Shown piece after piece: positions 1 through 8,555 of a stretch of 64,000 nt of DNA; position 1 is the stretch's first letter, and every line of letters begins with the position of its first letter. The notes under the pieces were generated by a model. The model was not told the DNA's origin. It made no database searches and was given only the letters and a program-made list of their open reading frames with translations. Source of the stretch: Runella salmonicolor (lineage in GTDB: Bacteria > Bacteroidota > Bacteroidia > Cytophagales > Spirosomataceae). The stretch is taken from positions 496,001 to 560,000 of the forward strand of contig NZ_JAMZEL010000002.1 of the NCBI RefSeq assembly GCF_024158025.1, given 5' to 3'. The position numbers and the translations under genes were made by a program.

Positions 1-767
1 ATTATGCCCGCAATCGGCTACGCCACCACGTCGTTCCTATTTTAAGGGAACTTAACCCAAATGTAGCGGCCTCCGTTGCCACGTTGGCCGAGCGCGTCAA
101 AGCCACCGAAAACCTGCTGGCAGCGAGCCGAAAAACCATTGAGGCTGAAATCATTTGGGCCGAAGGTAGCACAATATGGATTGCTATTGCACCATTAGAA
201 CAGCAAGTTGCTCCCGTAGAGTTATTGGCTCAGTGGCTCACGGACTTTGGTTTTACGTACCAACAATCAAAACTCATTTGGCTCAACCGAAAAGGGCAAA
301 CGGGCAAAAGGTATTTTTCACCAACGCATACATTGGTTATGGACCGAGGTAAGTGGCTCGTCGCTCCTACCCAAACACCTAGCTCAGCGTCCTACGAATT
401 GAATGAACCTAGCGGTGAAATTAACTATGGTGGAGGGCATTTAACGTGGACAACTGGTGAAACCACCTTTATAGAAAATAAAAATGAAGTCGCTTATATG
501 GATGCAGATGCGCTAACATTTCCGCTCAAGCTGCGTCTTTGGCAGCCTGGCGATTGGTTCTGTCCTTTGGGCATGAAGGGAAAAAGGAAGAAAATCAGTG
601 ACTTTTTGGTCGATGCAAAGGTGCCCAGAAATCAAAAAAACCAAGTCTACGTACTCGAATCAGACGGCGAAATAGCTTGGCTGGTAGGCCTTCGATTGGA
701 TGAACGTTTTAAAATTAGCGAAACAACTGTGAGAATTTTAAAATTTTCACAAGACACATCTAACTGA
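1..767 (+). CDS. tilS: tRNA(Ile)-lysidine synthase, C-terminal part
   Basis: The reading frame is open from base 3, so the gene begins outside the window and only about 254 C-terminal residues are present. TilS converts the wobble cytidine of the AUA-reading tRNA-Ile to lysidine in the cytoplasm and is normally essential. The first visible residues contain the R-N-R-L-R-H stretch typical of the linker after the PP-loop ATPase domain. The C-terminal part has the LRLWQPGDWFCPLGMKGKRK motif of the TilS C-terminal domain, followed by a K-I-S-D-F-L segment. The catalytic N-terminal domain (SGGxDS loop) is not visible. The family assignment rests on these two motifs and is fairly secure. Confidence 0.88.
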   Translation, partial: YARNRLRHHVVPILRELNPNVAASVATLAERVKATENLLAASRKTIEAEIIWAEGSTIWIAIAPLEQQVAPVELLAQWLTDFGFTYQQSKLIWLNRKGQTGKRYFSPTHTLVMDRGKWLVAPTQTPSSASYELNEPSGEINYGGGHLTWTTGETTFIENKNEVAYMDADALTFPLKLRLWQPGDWFCPLGMKGKRKKISDFLVDAKVPRNQKNQVYVLESDGEIAWLVGLRLDERFKISETTVRILKFSQDTSN

Positions 768-853
768 AAAACAGATAGTTATTTCACACACTCAACTTCG
801 CCTCAATAGTTTTTATCCCAAAAAAAACTTACTTTTATTTTTTGGCACAGTAA

Positions 854-884
854 TTGAAACCTGACAGATAGAATCCTATTTTCC
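854..884 (+). promoter_or_regulatory. possible Bacteroidota-type promoter
   Basis: A TTG (854-856), a 20-base spacer and TATTTTCC (877-884) resemble the Bacteroidota TTTG / TAnnTTTG promoter, though the last two bases of the -7 box do not match. It lies 25 bases before the ATG at 909. Weak call. Confidence 0.3.
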
Positions 885-908
885 TGCTACTGTAACACTT
901 TTGCAATT

Positions 909-3236
909 ATGAAAACCGTAGGTAAAATCGCGTTGGGATTTGTTCTGGCCCTGATGACACTCAACGCATTCGCCCAAAACGCCAGACTCCGTTCGGCCAA
1001 TCGGGCTTTTGACGAATACAGCTATGCCGATGCTGTGCGGGGCTACGAAGAATTCCTTCGCGTTGACAAAAAGTCTGACCCTGTCGAACGCAAAGAGGCG
1101 CTAGAAAAATTGGCTTACAGCTACCGGCGCCTCCAAGACACCCGCAATGCGGAAAGAGTTTACGGACAATTGGTAGAAAGTTTTGCCGATGCCGACAGCC
1201 GCAACTATCTCTATTACGCCCAAGCGCTGGCAAGCAATGGCAAACACCGCGAATCGCAAAAAATGTACGGGAAGTACGCCGACCTACAATCGTCCGATTT
1301 ACGCGGTCGAAAGTTTGCGGTTACGTACATGGACATGAATCGTTTTTACAAAGATTCGGCCATGTATCGCGTAGAGTATTTGCCAGTCAACTCCAAACAG
1401 GCCGATTTTAGCCCGATGTATTTCAAAGGTGGGTTGGTCTTTGTTTCCTCACGAGCCGAATCAGGAATCATCAAACGGGTTTTTAACTGGAACCAAACGC
1501 CGTTCCTTGATCTCTATTTCACCCCCGACACCTCGGCACTCAAAGGCGTACGCGACACCTACTTCAACTCCGCGGGAACCTTAGGCGGTGCTTCTGCCAC
1601 CAATGGCAACACAGGCACACTCGCGGAGGCTACTCCCACCCCCGATTTGCCGATGCCCGTCACCAAAGCCGAGAAATTTAGCCGCACGCTCAATACTAAG
1701 TACCACGAAGGCCCCGCTACTTTCTTCAAAGATTACACCAAAGTGGTCTTTACCCGTAACAACTACAACGGTGGAAAAAGCAAGAAAAGCAACGACGGAA
1801 TCAACAAATTGAAATTATACATTGCCGACCAAAAAGGCAAAGATTGGGGCGGTGTCAAAGAACTCCCCTTTAATAGCGACGATTATTCTACGGGCCACCC
1901 CGCACTTTCACCCGACGACACCAAACTTTATTTTGTCTCGGATATGCCCGGTGGATTTGGCGGCACGGACGTTTACGTGGTAGAATACAACAATGGACAA
2001 TGGGGCACGCCTGTCAATTTAGGCAAAGAAATTAATACCGAAGGCAATGAAATGTTTCCGTTCATCGACGCAGGAGGCAATCTCTACTTTGCCTCCGACG
2101 GTCACGAAGGAATGGGCGGTCTGGATATTTTTTATGCCGAGCTTAAGGAAGGGATTGCCTACAAAGGCGTAAAAAATTTGGGTGCACCCATCAACTCCGA
2201 AAAAGATGACTTTGGACTAATCAGCGACAAAGAATTAGGTACTGGCTACTTCAGCTCCAACCGCAGCAAAGGCGTATCTGACGATAATATTTACCGCTTT
2301 ACTCGCACCTGCCGACCGCTAGAAATCTTAGTTCTTGATGCCAAAACCAACACTCCCATCGAAGGCGCCGACGTTAGAATCGTAAAAAATGGTTCTAACC
2401 AAGACATTCAACAAACGGGAATCGATGGTGCCACAAAGATTTGCTTAGAAGCACAAACCGATTACGACTTTAAGGCCATCAAAGAAGGATACGCCACCAA
2501 CAATGTTCGTTTCTCAACGATGACCCAGTCGGCCAATCCACAGATGAGCGTGTCGATTTACCTTAATAAGAGCGAGAACACGATTTTGCGCGGAACGGTA
2601 AAACGTGAGGTAAATCAAGCGCCACAAGAAGGCGTAAAAGTAACCTTAAAAGACCAGAAAACGGGTGCTGAACGCACCATAGTAACGGGCCCCGATGGTG
2701 GATATGAGTTTGAAGTTGACCCAAGCCGCAACTACGATTTGCGGGCCGAGGGCGACGAATTGGCGACCAACGAACAAACCATTAACAAGAATAAGAAAAC
2801 GAAGAAAAAAATCGTGGAAAGCGACCTGAGCATGTACGGCACAGGCGACGTGTTTACCCTCGATAATATTTATTACGATTTGGATAAGTTTTTCATTCGT
2901 CCCGAAGCCGCTAAAGAATTGGATAAAGTAGTAAGCCTGATGAAGAAGTATCCTACGATGCAAATTGAGTTGCGGTCATTTACCGATAGCCGCGCCAGCG
3001 ACGTGTATAATCTGCGCCTCTCAGAGCGCCGTGCCCGCGCCGCCTTTGATTATCTGGTCCGCAAAGGAATCACTCCATCACGTTTGGTAGCCCGTGGATA
3101 TGGAGAGTCTGAATTGGTCAACGATTGTGTTGATGGGGCAAATTGTGAAGATGCAGAACACCGCCTCAATCGCCGAACAGAATTCAAGATTTTATCGGTC
3201 AAAGGTGGAGTTGGGGAAGCACTAACTGGAAAGTAA
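909..3236 (+). CDS. TPR / PD40 beta-propeller / OmpA-family outer-membrane protein (PorE-like architecture)
   Basis: A 775-residue exported protein with a signal peptide (residues 1-22, ending NAFAQ). TPR-like helices lie at about 28-125. PD40/WD40-like propeller blades at about 165-465 carry repeated L-Y-F-x-S-D and G-G-x-D-x-Y/F motifs. One or two carboxypeptidase-regulatory-like beta-sandwiches follow at about 470-640, and a C-terminal OmpA peptidoglycan-binding domain at about 655-770 shows the LSERRARA and GYGES motifs. The same domain order is described for Porphyromonas PorE, which ties the type IX secretion machinery to peptidoglycan. Bacteroidota carry many paralogues of this kind, so a T9SS role is inference. 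The protein is probably periplasmic or outer-membrane associated. It is a single gene, followed by a terminator. Confidence 0.8.
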   Translation: MKTVGKIALGFVLALMTLNAFAQNARLRSANRAFDEYSYADAVRGYEEFLRVDKKSDPVERKEALEKLAYSYRRLQDTRNAERVYGQLVESFADADSRNYLYYAQALASNGKHRESQKMYGKYADLQSSDLRGRKFAVTYMDMNRFYKDSAMYRVEYLPVNSKQADFSPMYFKGGLVFVSSRAESGIIKRVFNWNQTPFLDLYFTPDTSALKGVRDTYFNSAGTLGGASATNGNTGTLAEATPTPDLPMPVTKAEKFSRTLNTKYHEGPATFFKDYTKVVFTRNNYNGGKSKKSNDGINKLKLYIADQKGKDWGGVKELPFNSDDYSTGHPALSPDDTKLYFVSDMPGGFGGTDVYVVEYNNGQWGTPVNLGKEINTEGNEMFPFIDAGGNLYFASDGHEGMGGLDIFYAELKEGIAYKGVKNLGAPINSEKDDFGLISDKELGTGYFSSNRSKGVSDDNIYRFTRTCRPLEILVLDAKTNTPIEGADVRIVKNGSNQDIQQTGIDGATKICLEAQTDYDFKAIKEGYATNNVRFSTMTQSANPQMSVSIYLNKSENTILRGTVKREVNQAPQEGVKVTLKDQKTGAERTIVTGPDGGYEFEVDPSRNYDLRAEGDELATNEQTINKNKKTKKKIVESDLSMYGTGDVFTLDNIYYDLDKFFIRPEAAKELDKVVSLMKKYPTMQIELRSFTDSRASDVYNLRLSERRARAAFDYLVRKGITPSRLVARGYGESELVNDCVDGANCEDAEHRLNRRTEFKILSVKGGVGEALTGK

Positions 3237-3263
3237 AAGTAATAGCAGTATAGTAAGGATAGG

Positions 3264-3305
3264 AAACAAACGGCGAGGCTATTGGGCTTCGCTGTTTTGT
3301 TTTTT
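3264..3305 (+). terminator. rho-independent terminator
   Basis: A stem of roughly 10-14 bp with G-U pairs (arms near 3264-3277 and 3288-3301) runs into a T-rich tract, 27 bases after the OmpA-family stop codon. Confidence 0.6.
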
Positions 3306-3330
3306 GGGGCCCTAGACCTTTTAGATTTAG

Positions 3331-3418
3331 AACCGCAAAACAGAAAAATGAAGAATGTAAAACAGAAAAATGATAACCGCAAAACACAAAACTGCAGAAT
3401 GTAAAACAGAATAATGAA
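3331..3418. repeat. two tandem 44-bp direct repeats with a nearby inverted copy
   Basis: Unit 1 (3331-3374) and unit 2 (3375-3418) both start AACCGCAAAACA and both contain GAATGTAAAACAGAA. They differ at only a few positions. A shorter inverted copy lies at 3501-3522, and a fragment at 3435-3448. No credible ORF occupies 3237-3591. The block separates the OmpA-family gene from folA and looks like a small non-autonomous repeat element. Confidence 0.6.
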
Positions 3419-3457
3419 GGGATGGGGTCGCAGTAGCAGTTTTACGGCTCTCAAAAC

Positions 3458-3478
3458 GGGCAGACGCGAGGCCTGCCC
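3458..3478. repeat. short GC-rich hairpin (REP-like)
   Basis: GGGCAG (3458-3463) and CTGCCC (3473-3478) form a short stem inside the repeat block, in the context CGGGCAGACGCGAGGCCTGC. This resembles extragenic palindromes scattered in many genomes. Copy number elsewhere cannot be seen here. Confidence 0.45.
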
Positions 3479-3591
3479 CTACATTTACATTTGACTTTTA
3501 TTATTTTGCAGTTTTACGGTTAACTGATACCGACCTACATTAACTTAGAAGTCTTAAACACAGATTAACGATTAATCCAACCTAACAACTC

Positions 3592-4092
3592 ATGCAAATT
3601 TCATTAATCAGCGCCATGTCAGAAAACCGAGCCATTGGCTTGCAGGGGCGCTTACCTTGGCCACATTTACCCAACGACTGGGCCAATTTTTTTGCGGTCA
3701 CAAAAGGTTGCCGAATGATTATGGGTCGAAAAAGCTACGATACTCCCGACCGTTTAGCGTCAGAAGTTGGCAATTTTGTCATTACGCGTCAAGAAGATTA
3801 TGTTTTGGAAGAAGGTTTTACCCGGGCGGGAAGTCTACAAGAAGCCCTCGAAGCCTGCAAAAATGACAAAGAGGTGTTTGTCATTGGCGGGGCGGAAATC
3901 TACCGTCAGGCATTGCCATTGGCCGACATCATCCACTTAACCCTTGTACACGGTACATTTGAAGGAGACGCTTTTTTTCCTGAATTTTCCGAATCTGAAT
4001 TTAAACTAAAAAGTCGGCAGGATTTCCCCACCGACGCGCAACATGCCTACGCTTATTCTTTTTTAGTGTACGATAAAACGAAGAATCCATAA
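3592..4092 (+). CDS. folA: dihydrofolate reductase
   Basis: A 166-residue protein, the usual length for bacterial DHFR, which reduces dihydrofolate to tetrahydrofolate with NADPH in the cytoplasm. Seen features: N-terminal ISLISAMSENRAIG, the L-P-W-x-x-L-P-x-D-W substrate-loop motif (about residues 22-30), the M-G-R-K-S-Y NADPH-binding motif (about 44-49) and V-I-G-G-A-E-I-Y near residue 100. The N-terminal ATG is preferred because it directly starts the first beta-strand. It stands alone, convergent with the short-chain dehydrogenase that ends at 4142. Thymidylate synthase, a frequent neighbour, is not in the window. Confidence 0.93.
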   Translation: MQISLISAMSENRAIGLQGRLPWPHLPNDWANFFAVTKGCRMIMGRKSYDTPDRLASEVGNFVITRQEDYVLEEGFTRAGSLQEALEACKNDKEVFVIGGAEIYRQALPLADIIHLTLVHGTFEGDAFFPEFSESEFKLKSRQDFPTDAQHAYAYSFLVYDKTKNP

Positions 4093-4141
4093 AATCCAGA
4101 TGGGGGATTTTCTTAGCCTTACAAAACATGTCAGGGCTCAA

Positions 4142-4918
4142 TCAAATGGTTGTGCCACCGTCTACGGTGTAGATTCCGCCCGTACAATAGCCCGAGGCAT
4201 CAGAAGCAAGATAAAGCACCAGAGAGGCTACTTCTTCGACCGTTCCCATGCGAGAAATCGGAATTCGTTTGGTAAAATGATTCAGCGTCTTTTCGTTTTC
4301 CCACAAGGCTTTACTGAATTTCGTTTTAATCAGTCCCGGACAGACCGCATTGACCCGTATGCCATCGTCACCCCACTCTTTGGCAAAAACTTTAGTCAAC
4401 ATATTCAAGGCTGACTTGCTGACACTGTATATCCCCAAACCTGGGTCGGGTGTTTCTCCCGCAATACTACTTATGTTGATAATACTGCCTCCCCCCCGTA
4501 GTTTCATGACGGGATGCACCCATTTACTGAGTTGAAAAGGCGCTTTTACGTTGATGTCCATGATTTTGTCGAAAGCCGCATCTGGACAGTCAACGGTGGG
4601 TCCGTAATAGGGATTGGAGGCTGCATTATTGACCAAAATATCAATTCCTCCGTAGATTTCAACGGCTTTGTCACACAGATGTTTGATGTGGGCTTCGTCG
4701 CCCATGTTTGCCTCAACGGCCGTGACATCGGCACCCGTTTGGCGAATTTCTTCAGCGAGCAGCTCCAAATCAGCGAGTTTACGACTACTGATGATGACTT
4801 TTGCGCCAAATTGGGCAAAATAACGCGCAATTTGCTCGCCAATGCCTTTGCTGGCCCCCGTGATAACGGCAACTTTGCCCGTCAAATCAAAAAGATTTTT
4901 TGCTGATTCGCTGTTCAT
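4142..4918 (-). CDS. short-chain dehydrogenase/reductase (SDR)
   Basis: A 258-residue classical SDR with the TGASKGIG nucleotide-binding loop (20-27), NNAA (97-100), a catalytic Ser near 151 and Y164-x-x-x-K168. The C-terminal C-T-G-G-I-Y-T-V-D-G-G ending is typical of 3-oxoacyl-ACP reductase/glucose-dehydrogenase-like SDRs. The reaction is NAD(P)-dependent oxidoreduction of an alcohol or ketone; the substrate cannot be read from sequence. It is the last gene of a minus-strand trio (SDR, NTF2-like, SDR), 40 bases after the NTF2-like gene, so a shared pathway is plausible. Confidence 0.85.
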   Translation of the reverse strand: MNSESAKNLFDLTGKVAVITGASKGIGEQIARYFAQFGAKVIISSRKLADLELLAEEIRQTGADVTAVEANMGDEAHIKHLCDKAVEIYGGIDILVNNAASNPYYGPTVDCPDAAFDKIMDINVKAPFQLSKWVHPVMKLRGGGSIINISSIAGETPDPGLGIYSVSKSALNMLTKVFAKEWGDDGIRVNAVCPGLIKTKFSKALWENEKTLNHFTKRIPISRMGTVEEVASLVLYLASDASGYCTGGIYTVDGGTTI

Positions 4919-4958
4919 AACTTTGGTTTAGGTAAGATGATGGTATAAAATCCGACTT

Positions 4959-5435
4959 TTAGTTTTTGGCTTTTTTCTGGATAAAATTTCGGAGGCCATC
5001 CGCCGCTTTTCGTTGTATTTTTTTCTCCAAAAATCGGCTCCAGCCCAATAATTTCCCCGTCAGTCCCAATGCCTGCGACGACCATTCATAAAAGCTAAAG
5101 CGGTCGTCGTGGCGCGAAATGAGGTCATTTTTGAACAAAAATTCGGCGTGTATTACGTTATGAACGGTACGACCCGTGGCAGAAAAGGTATACGTAGCTT
5201 CCCAGTCGCAACTGCCACTTCGGTAATCGGCCTGAACATTCCCAAACGTAATCGTTAAATCCGCGCTTCTGGTCAGGAGCATTTCCCACATCAGTCCTGC
5301 TTCAGCGCCCTTTAATTTAGGAAAAACAGGATCAGAAAAACGAACATCTGGATGATAACAGGCCTGCATGGTACGGAAATCTTTCTGCTGAAAAGCCGTA
5401 TAAAAACGTTCAATGAGGGCTTGATTTGGGTGCAT
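4959..5435 (-). CDS. NTF2-like / SnoaL-like domain protein
   Basis: A 158-residue cytoplasmic protein with the cone-shaped alpha+beta NTF2-like fold. Recognisable features are an N-terminal helix (HPNQALIERFYTAFQQKD), then CYHPDVRFSDPVF, and a central strand with H-N-V-I-H-A-E-F. Family members include small-molecule isomerases/cyclases and proteins of unknown role. Its place between two short-chain dehydrogenases suggests a role in the same small-molecule pathway, but no substrate is indicated. The C-terminus is lysine-rich. Confidence 0.7.
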   Translation of the reverse strand: MHPNQALIERFYTAFQQKDFRTMQACYHPDVRFSDPVFPKLKGAEAGLMWEMLLTRSADLTITFGNVQADYRSGSCDWEATYTFSATGRTVHNVIHAEFLFKNDLISRHDDRFSFYEWSSQALGLTGKLLGWSRFLEKKIQRKAADGLRNFIQKKAKN

Positions 5436-5501
5436 TGTATTAAAATAGGATTGTGCAAAAAAAGGATGTACTCGTATTTCAGGGTTTTAAGAAACCGCTA
5501 T

Positions 5502-5544
5502 CGTTGGTTGTTGGGTTCAAGAACCCAACGACACATTACCAACG
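5502..5544 (-). repeat. nested two-stage hairpin between SDR and NTF2-like genes
   Basis: An inner 9-bp stem (5510-5518 with 5521-5529, two-base loop) sits inside an outer 7-bp stem (CGTTGGT at 5502-5508 with ACCAACG at 5538-5544). It begins four bases after the SDR stop. There is no T-tract on the transcribed strand, so it may stabilise or separate the transcript rather than terminate it. Confidence 0.5.
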
Positions 5545-5547
5545 GCG

Positions 5548-6306
5548 CTACGCTATCAGCAGCCCTCCGTCCATCACAAGCGTGTGCCCAGTCATAAAAG
5601 AAGCCGCCGAAGAAGCCGCGTAAATAATGGCGTCGGCAATTTCTTCGGGCTTTCCGAATCGTTTCATGGGAATAGCATTTTGAAGCGCATCTAGGTAATT
5701 GGTGTCGTCGTTGGTCATGGCGTTTTCGAGCATGGGCGTCATCGTAAACGAGGGGCAAACGGCATTGATGCGAATCCCATATTTGGCGTATTCAAGGGCG
5801 GCGGTGCGGGTCATGCCCACCACGGCGTGTTTACTCGCCGAATAACCCACGTGCCCCGCAAAGCCCCCCAAGCCCGCCACCGAAGCAAGATTGACGATAT
5901 TCCCGCTTTTTTTCGTCAAAAAATGGGGTAAAACAGCCTGCATACAATTAAACAGGCCGAAAACATTGATTTCCATTACTTTTTTAAAGTCTTCGACAGG
6001 ATACCGTTCAGTCCGAGCGCGCGGCCCCAAAACACCTGCACTGTTGACGAGCACATGAATCCCCCCAAAACGCTGAATACAATCCGTAACCATGCGTTCT
6101 ACATCTTCGGCATCCGTCACATCAATGCGGGCAAAAGCCGCATCTGCTCCCACTTTTTCAAGCTCTTCCATCAAAACATCGCCCGCTTTTTCAGACAGGT
6201 CGGCAATGAATAATTTCGCTCCTTCTTGTGCAAAACGAAAAGCCGCCGCCCGCCCGATTCCGGAGCAACCGCCGGTAATAATTACTACTTGGTCTTTAAA
6301 CATCAT
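5548..6306 (-). CDS. short-chain dehydrogenase/reductase (SDR)
   Basis: Starting at the Met-Met pair (6306), this is a 252-residue classical SDR. An upstream ATG at 6339 would add 11 residues unlike the family. TGGCSGIG (11-18) is the cofactor loop, NSAG (88-91) the conserved loop, S142-Y155-K159 the catalytic residues, and V-M-D-G-G closes the protein. It is an NAD(P)-dependent oxidoreductase of unknown substrate, first gene of the minus-strand trio. It shares fold and motifs with the SDR at 4142-4918 but is clearly divergent, so it is not a recent duplicate. Confidence 0.84.
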   Translation of the reverse strand: MMFKDQVVIITGGCSGIGRAAAFRFAQEGAKLFIADLSEKAGDVLMEELEKVGADAAFARIDVTDAEDVERMVTDCIQRFGGIHVLVNSAGVLGPRARTERYPVEDFKKVMEINVFGLFNCMQAVLPHFLTKKSGNIVNLASVAGLGGFAGHVGYSASKHAVVGMTRTAALEYAKYGIRINAVCPSFTMTPMLENAMTNDDTNYLDALQNAIPMKRFGKPEEIADAIIYAASSAASFMTGHTLVMDGGLLIA

Positions 6307-6522
6307 GAGGGTTGAAAATGAATGAATGCGTATATTCAAAACTAAAAAAATGCAATTGAATCCATTTTTACTACGATTTAGTCTAATTTTTTGACTTTCT
6401 ACACCATAAAAAATCGAAACCAGTAGATTAGAACTAATTTTACGGCACGCATTTTGGTTAATTTTCCGTTGTAAAACAAATATACCCGAAAGTTGATAGA
6501 CTATTACCTCTAACTACCCCCT

Positions 6523-6687
6523 ATGAAAATAACTGACCAAACGCCGCACTCCTCGCCCCCTTCCGAAAATGAGTACGAAGGCCTTCCGCCTTTCATAAAA
6601 ACTTGGCCCCAAATGTACGGGATTGTGATTGGGACTTTAATCGTGCTCATCGTATTATTTTACGCAATGATGCACTATTTTGACTGA
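6523..6687 (+). CDS. 54-residue single-span membrane protein upstream of a sodium:solute symporter
   Basis: A small ORF starts at ATG 6523 and ends at TGA 6685-6687. The N-terminal half is soluble and Pro/Ser-rich (TPHSSPPSENEYEGLPPF). It is followed by one strongly hydrophobic span (about residues 31-50, IVIGTLIVLIVLFYAMM) and a short His/Tyr/Phe/Asp tail. It is co-directional with the symporter 88 bases downstream and fills an otherwise empty 430-base gap. Its transmembrane segment and context support a real gene, possibly a small subunit or regulator of the transporter. Function is unknown. Confidence 0.6.
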   Translation: MKITDQTPHSSPPSENEYEGLPPFIKTWPQMYGIVIGTLIVLIVLFYAMMHYFD

Positions 6688-6775
6688 TTTTTCTGCCGAA
6701 TAAAATTCCAACATTTATAGTTCCTAACTCTTAACCGCACGGGCTTTCGGGCCATGTCATAACACCACTTTCTCA

Positions 6776-8473
6776 ATGAGTTCTATTGACTGGATTGTAC
6801 TGATTGGTACGCTTGGCTTTATCGTTTTATACGGAGTTTATCGCAGCCGAGGCACACAAAACATGGAAGATTACCTCATTGCCAATCAGTCGCTTCCGTG
6901 GTATCACGTCTGTTTTTCGGTGATGGCAACCCAAGCCAGCGCCATTACATTTTTGTCGGCGCCCGGGCAAGGGTTTTCGGACGGAATGCGCTTCGTTCAA
7001 TTTTATTTCGGCCTACCGCTCGCCATGGTCGTTTTGAGTATCACTTTCATTCCTATTTTTCACCGCCTCAAGGTATTTACCGCCTACGAGTTTTTAGAAA
7101 AACGGTTTGATATGCGCGTACGGATGTTTACCGTAACGCTATTTTTGCTTTCCCGAGGCCTTTCTACTGGACTCTCCATTTATGCCCCTTCCATCATTTT
7201 AGCCACTATTTTGGGTTGGGACATCATGTGGACCAATATTTTTATGGGAACCGTGGTGTTAATATACACCGTGTCTGGCGGTACGAAGGCCATCTCCCAT
7301 ACGCACGTCCAACAGATGATGATTGTGACCGTGGCGATGTGCGTGGCGGGCTACATGGTGGTGCATCTACTACCCGCCGATGTAGGTTTTGTAGATGCCC
7401 TCAAAATAGCGGGTAAAGCAGGCCGACTCAACACCATTGATTTTCATTTTGACCCCAATAGCCGCTACAATATCTGGTCAGGGATTATCGGTGGTTTTTT
7501 CTTACAGCTTTCCTATTTCGGCACCGACCAATCGCAGGTAGGGCGTTATCTTACGGGTGAATCTATCGGCCAAAGCCGCTTGGGTCTGATGATGAATGGT
7601 TTGCTCAAAATCCCGATGCAATTCCTGATTTTGTTGGTGGGCGTGCTGGTTTTTGTGTATTACCAATACAATCCAGCCCCTTTGTTTTTCAACAAAGTAG
7701 AAACCGACAAACTCAAAACAAGCGTATATGCAACTGACTATCAGCAACTTGAACAGAAACACCAAAAGCTAACCTTTGAGCGACAACAAACCGTCAACGC
7801 CTTGGCAAAAGCCATGGATAGGGAAGATGAGGCAGAAGTAACCCGTCAAAAAACAATGCTGCAAACCAATGAAGGCATTGCAAAAGAGATACGTAATGAA
7901 ACTGTTGCCCTTATCAAAAAGAACAATCCCACGGCCGACACCAGCGATGTAAATTACGTTTTTTTACGGTTTGTGCTCGACCGTTTGCCCATCGGGCTCA
8001 TCGGCTTACTCATTGCGGTTATTTTTAGCGCCTCTATGGGTTCTATTGCGGCGGCTTACAGTTCATTGGCTTCTACGAGTATTGTGGACATTTACAAACG
8101 CCTGTACCGTAAAGATGCCTCCGAAAACCATTACCTTACTGCCTCGCGCGTGGCTACCATCGGTTGGGGCGTATTTTGTGTGGCAGTGGCGCAATACGCC
8201 AGCAAATTGGGCAGCATGATTGAAGCTGTAAACATCTTAGGGTCATTGTTTTACGGGGTTATTTTGGGAATATTTTTGGTAGCTTTCTATTTTAAAAATC
8301 TCGGTGGAAAAGCCACATTTTGGGGAGCTGTACTGGCCGAAATTGGCGTAGTGGTATGCTGGCTTTCTGACGTAATGGCGTTTTTATGGCTCAACGTCGT
8401 TGGCTGTATTCTGGTCATTTTGTTTGCCTGGCTTTGGCAATTTACGGTCGAAAAAGCCCCCGATAAAGCCTAA
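6776..8473 (+). CDS. sodium:solute symporter (SSS/SLC5 family) with a charged internal insertion
   Basis: A 565-residue polytopic inner-membrane protein with many hydrophobic spans. Family signatures include DYLIANQSLPWYHVCFSVMA near residues 32-52, TFLSAPGQGF, the V-S-G-G-T-K-A loop (about 165-171) and a late S-A-S-M-G-S-I-A-A-A-Y-S-S-L-A-S-T-S segment that is the sodium-site region. It imports a small solute with Na+; the substrate is not readable. Residues about 300-395 form a hydrophilic, Glu/Lys/Gln-rich insertion, likely coiled-coil, between membrane spans, which shorter family members lack. It probably forms a transcription unit with the 54-residue membrane protein. Confidence 0.85.
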   Translation: MSSIDWIVLIGTLGFIVLYGVYRSRGTQNMEDYLIANQSLPWYHVCFSVMATQASAITFLSAPGQGFSDGMRFVQFYFGLPLAMVVLSITFIPIFHRLKVFTAYEFLEKRFDMRVRMFTVTLFLLSRGLSTGLSIYAPSIILATILGWDIMWTNIFMGTVVLIYTVSGGTKAISHTHVQQMMIVTVAMCVAGYMVVHLLPADVGFVDALKIAGKAGRLNTIDFHFDPNSRYNIWSGIIGGFFLQLSYFGTDQSQVGRYLTGESIGQSRLGLMMNGLLKIPMQFLILLVGVLVFVYYQYNPAPLFFNKVETDKLKTSVYATDYQQLEQKHQKLTFERQQTVNALAKAMDREDEAEVTRQKTMLQTNEGIAKEIRNETVALIKKNNPTADTSDVNYVFLRFVLDRLPIGLIGLLIAVIFSASMGSIAAAYSSLASTSIVDIYKRLYRKDASENHYLTASRVATIGWGVFCVAVAQYASKLGSMIEAVNILGSLFYGVILGIFLVAFYFKNLGGKATFWGAVLAEIGVVVCWLSDVMAFLWLNVVGCILVILFAWLWQFTVEKAPDKA

Positions 8474-8486
8474 AAGGTTCACCACA

Positions 8487-8544
8487 CCAGTGTCTTTGGT
8501 TGTGAGCAACCAAAGACACTGGTATCGGTTGCTCACAACCGATA
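8487..8544. repeat. two adjacent perfect hairpins that can also pair with each other
   Basis: Hairpin 1 is a perfect 16-bp stem (8487-8502 with 8507-8522) with loop TGAG. Hairpin 2 is a perfect 9-bp stem (8523-8531 with 8536-8544) with loop CTCA. The cores at 8498-8511 and 8527-8540 are exact reverse complements (14 bases), so alternative folding or loop-loop kissing is possible. They lie just 3' of the symporter, before the terminator. Confidence 0.75.
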
Positions 8545-8555
8545 CTTTGTAAACC

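Noticed and set aside
3050..3454. Minus-strand 134-residue ORF across the repeat block
   Set aside because: It overlaps the OmpA-family gene and low-complexity repeats; its Phe/Leu/Cys-rich composition is an artefact of AT-rich repeats.
4350..4906. Plus-strand ORFs opposite the first SDR gene
   Set aside because: They are frame shadows of a minus-strand gene with intact family motifs; no signal peptide, domain or start-site support.
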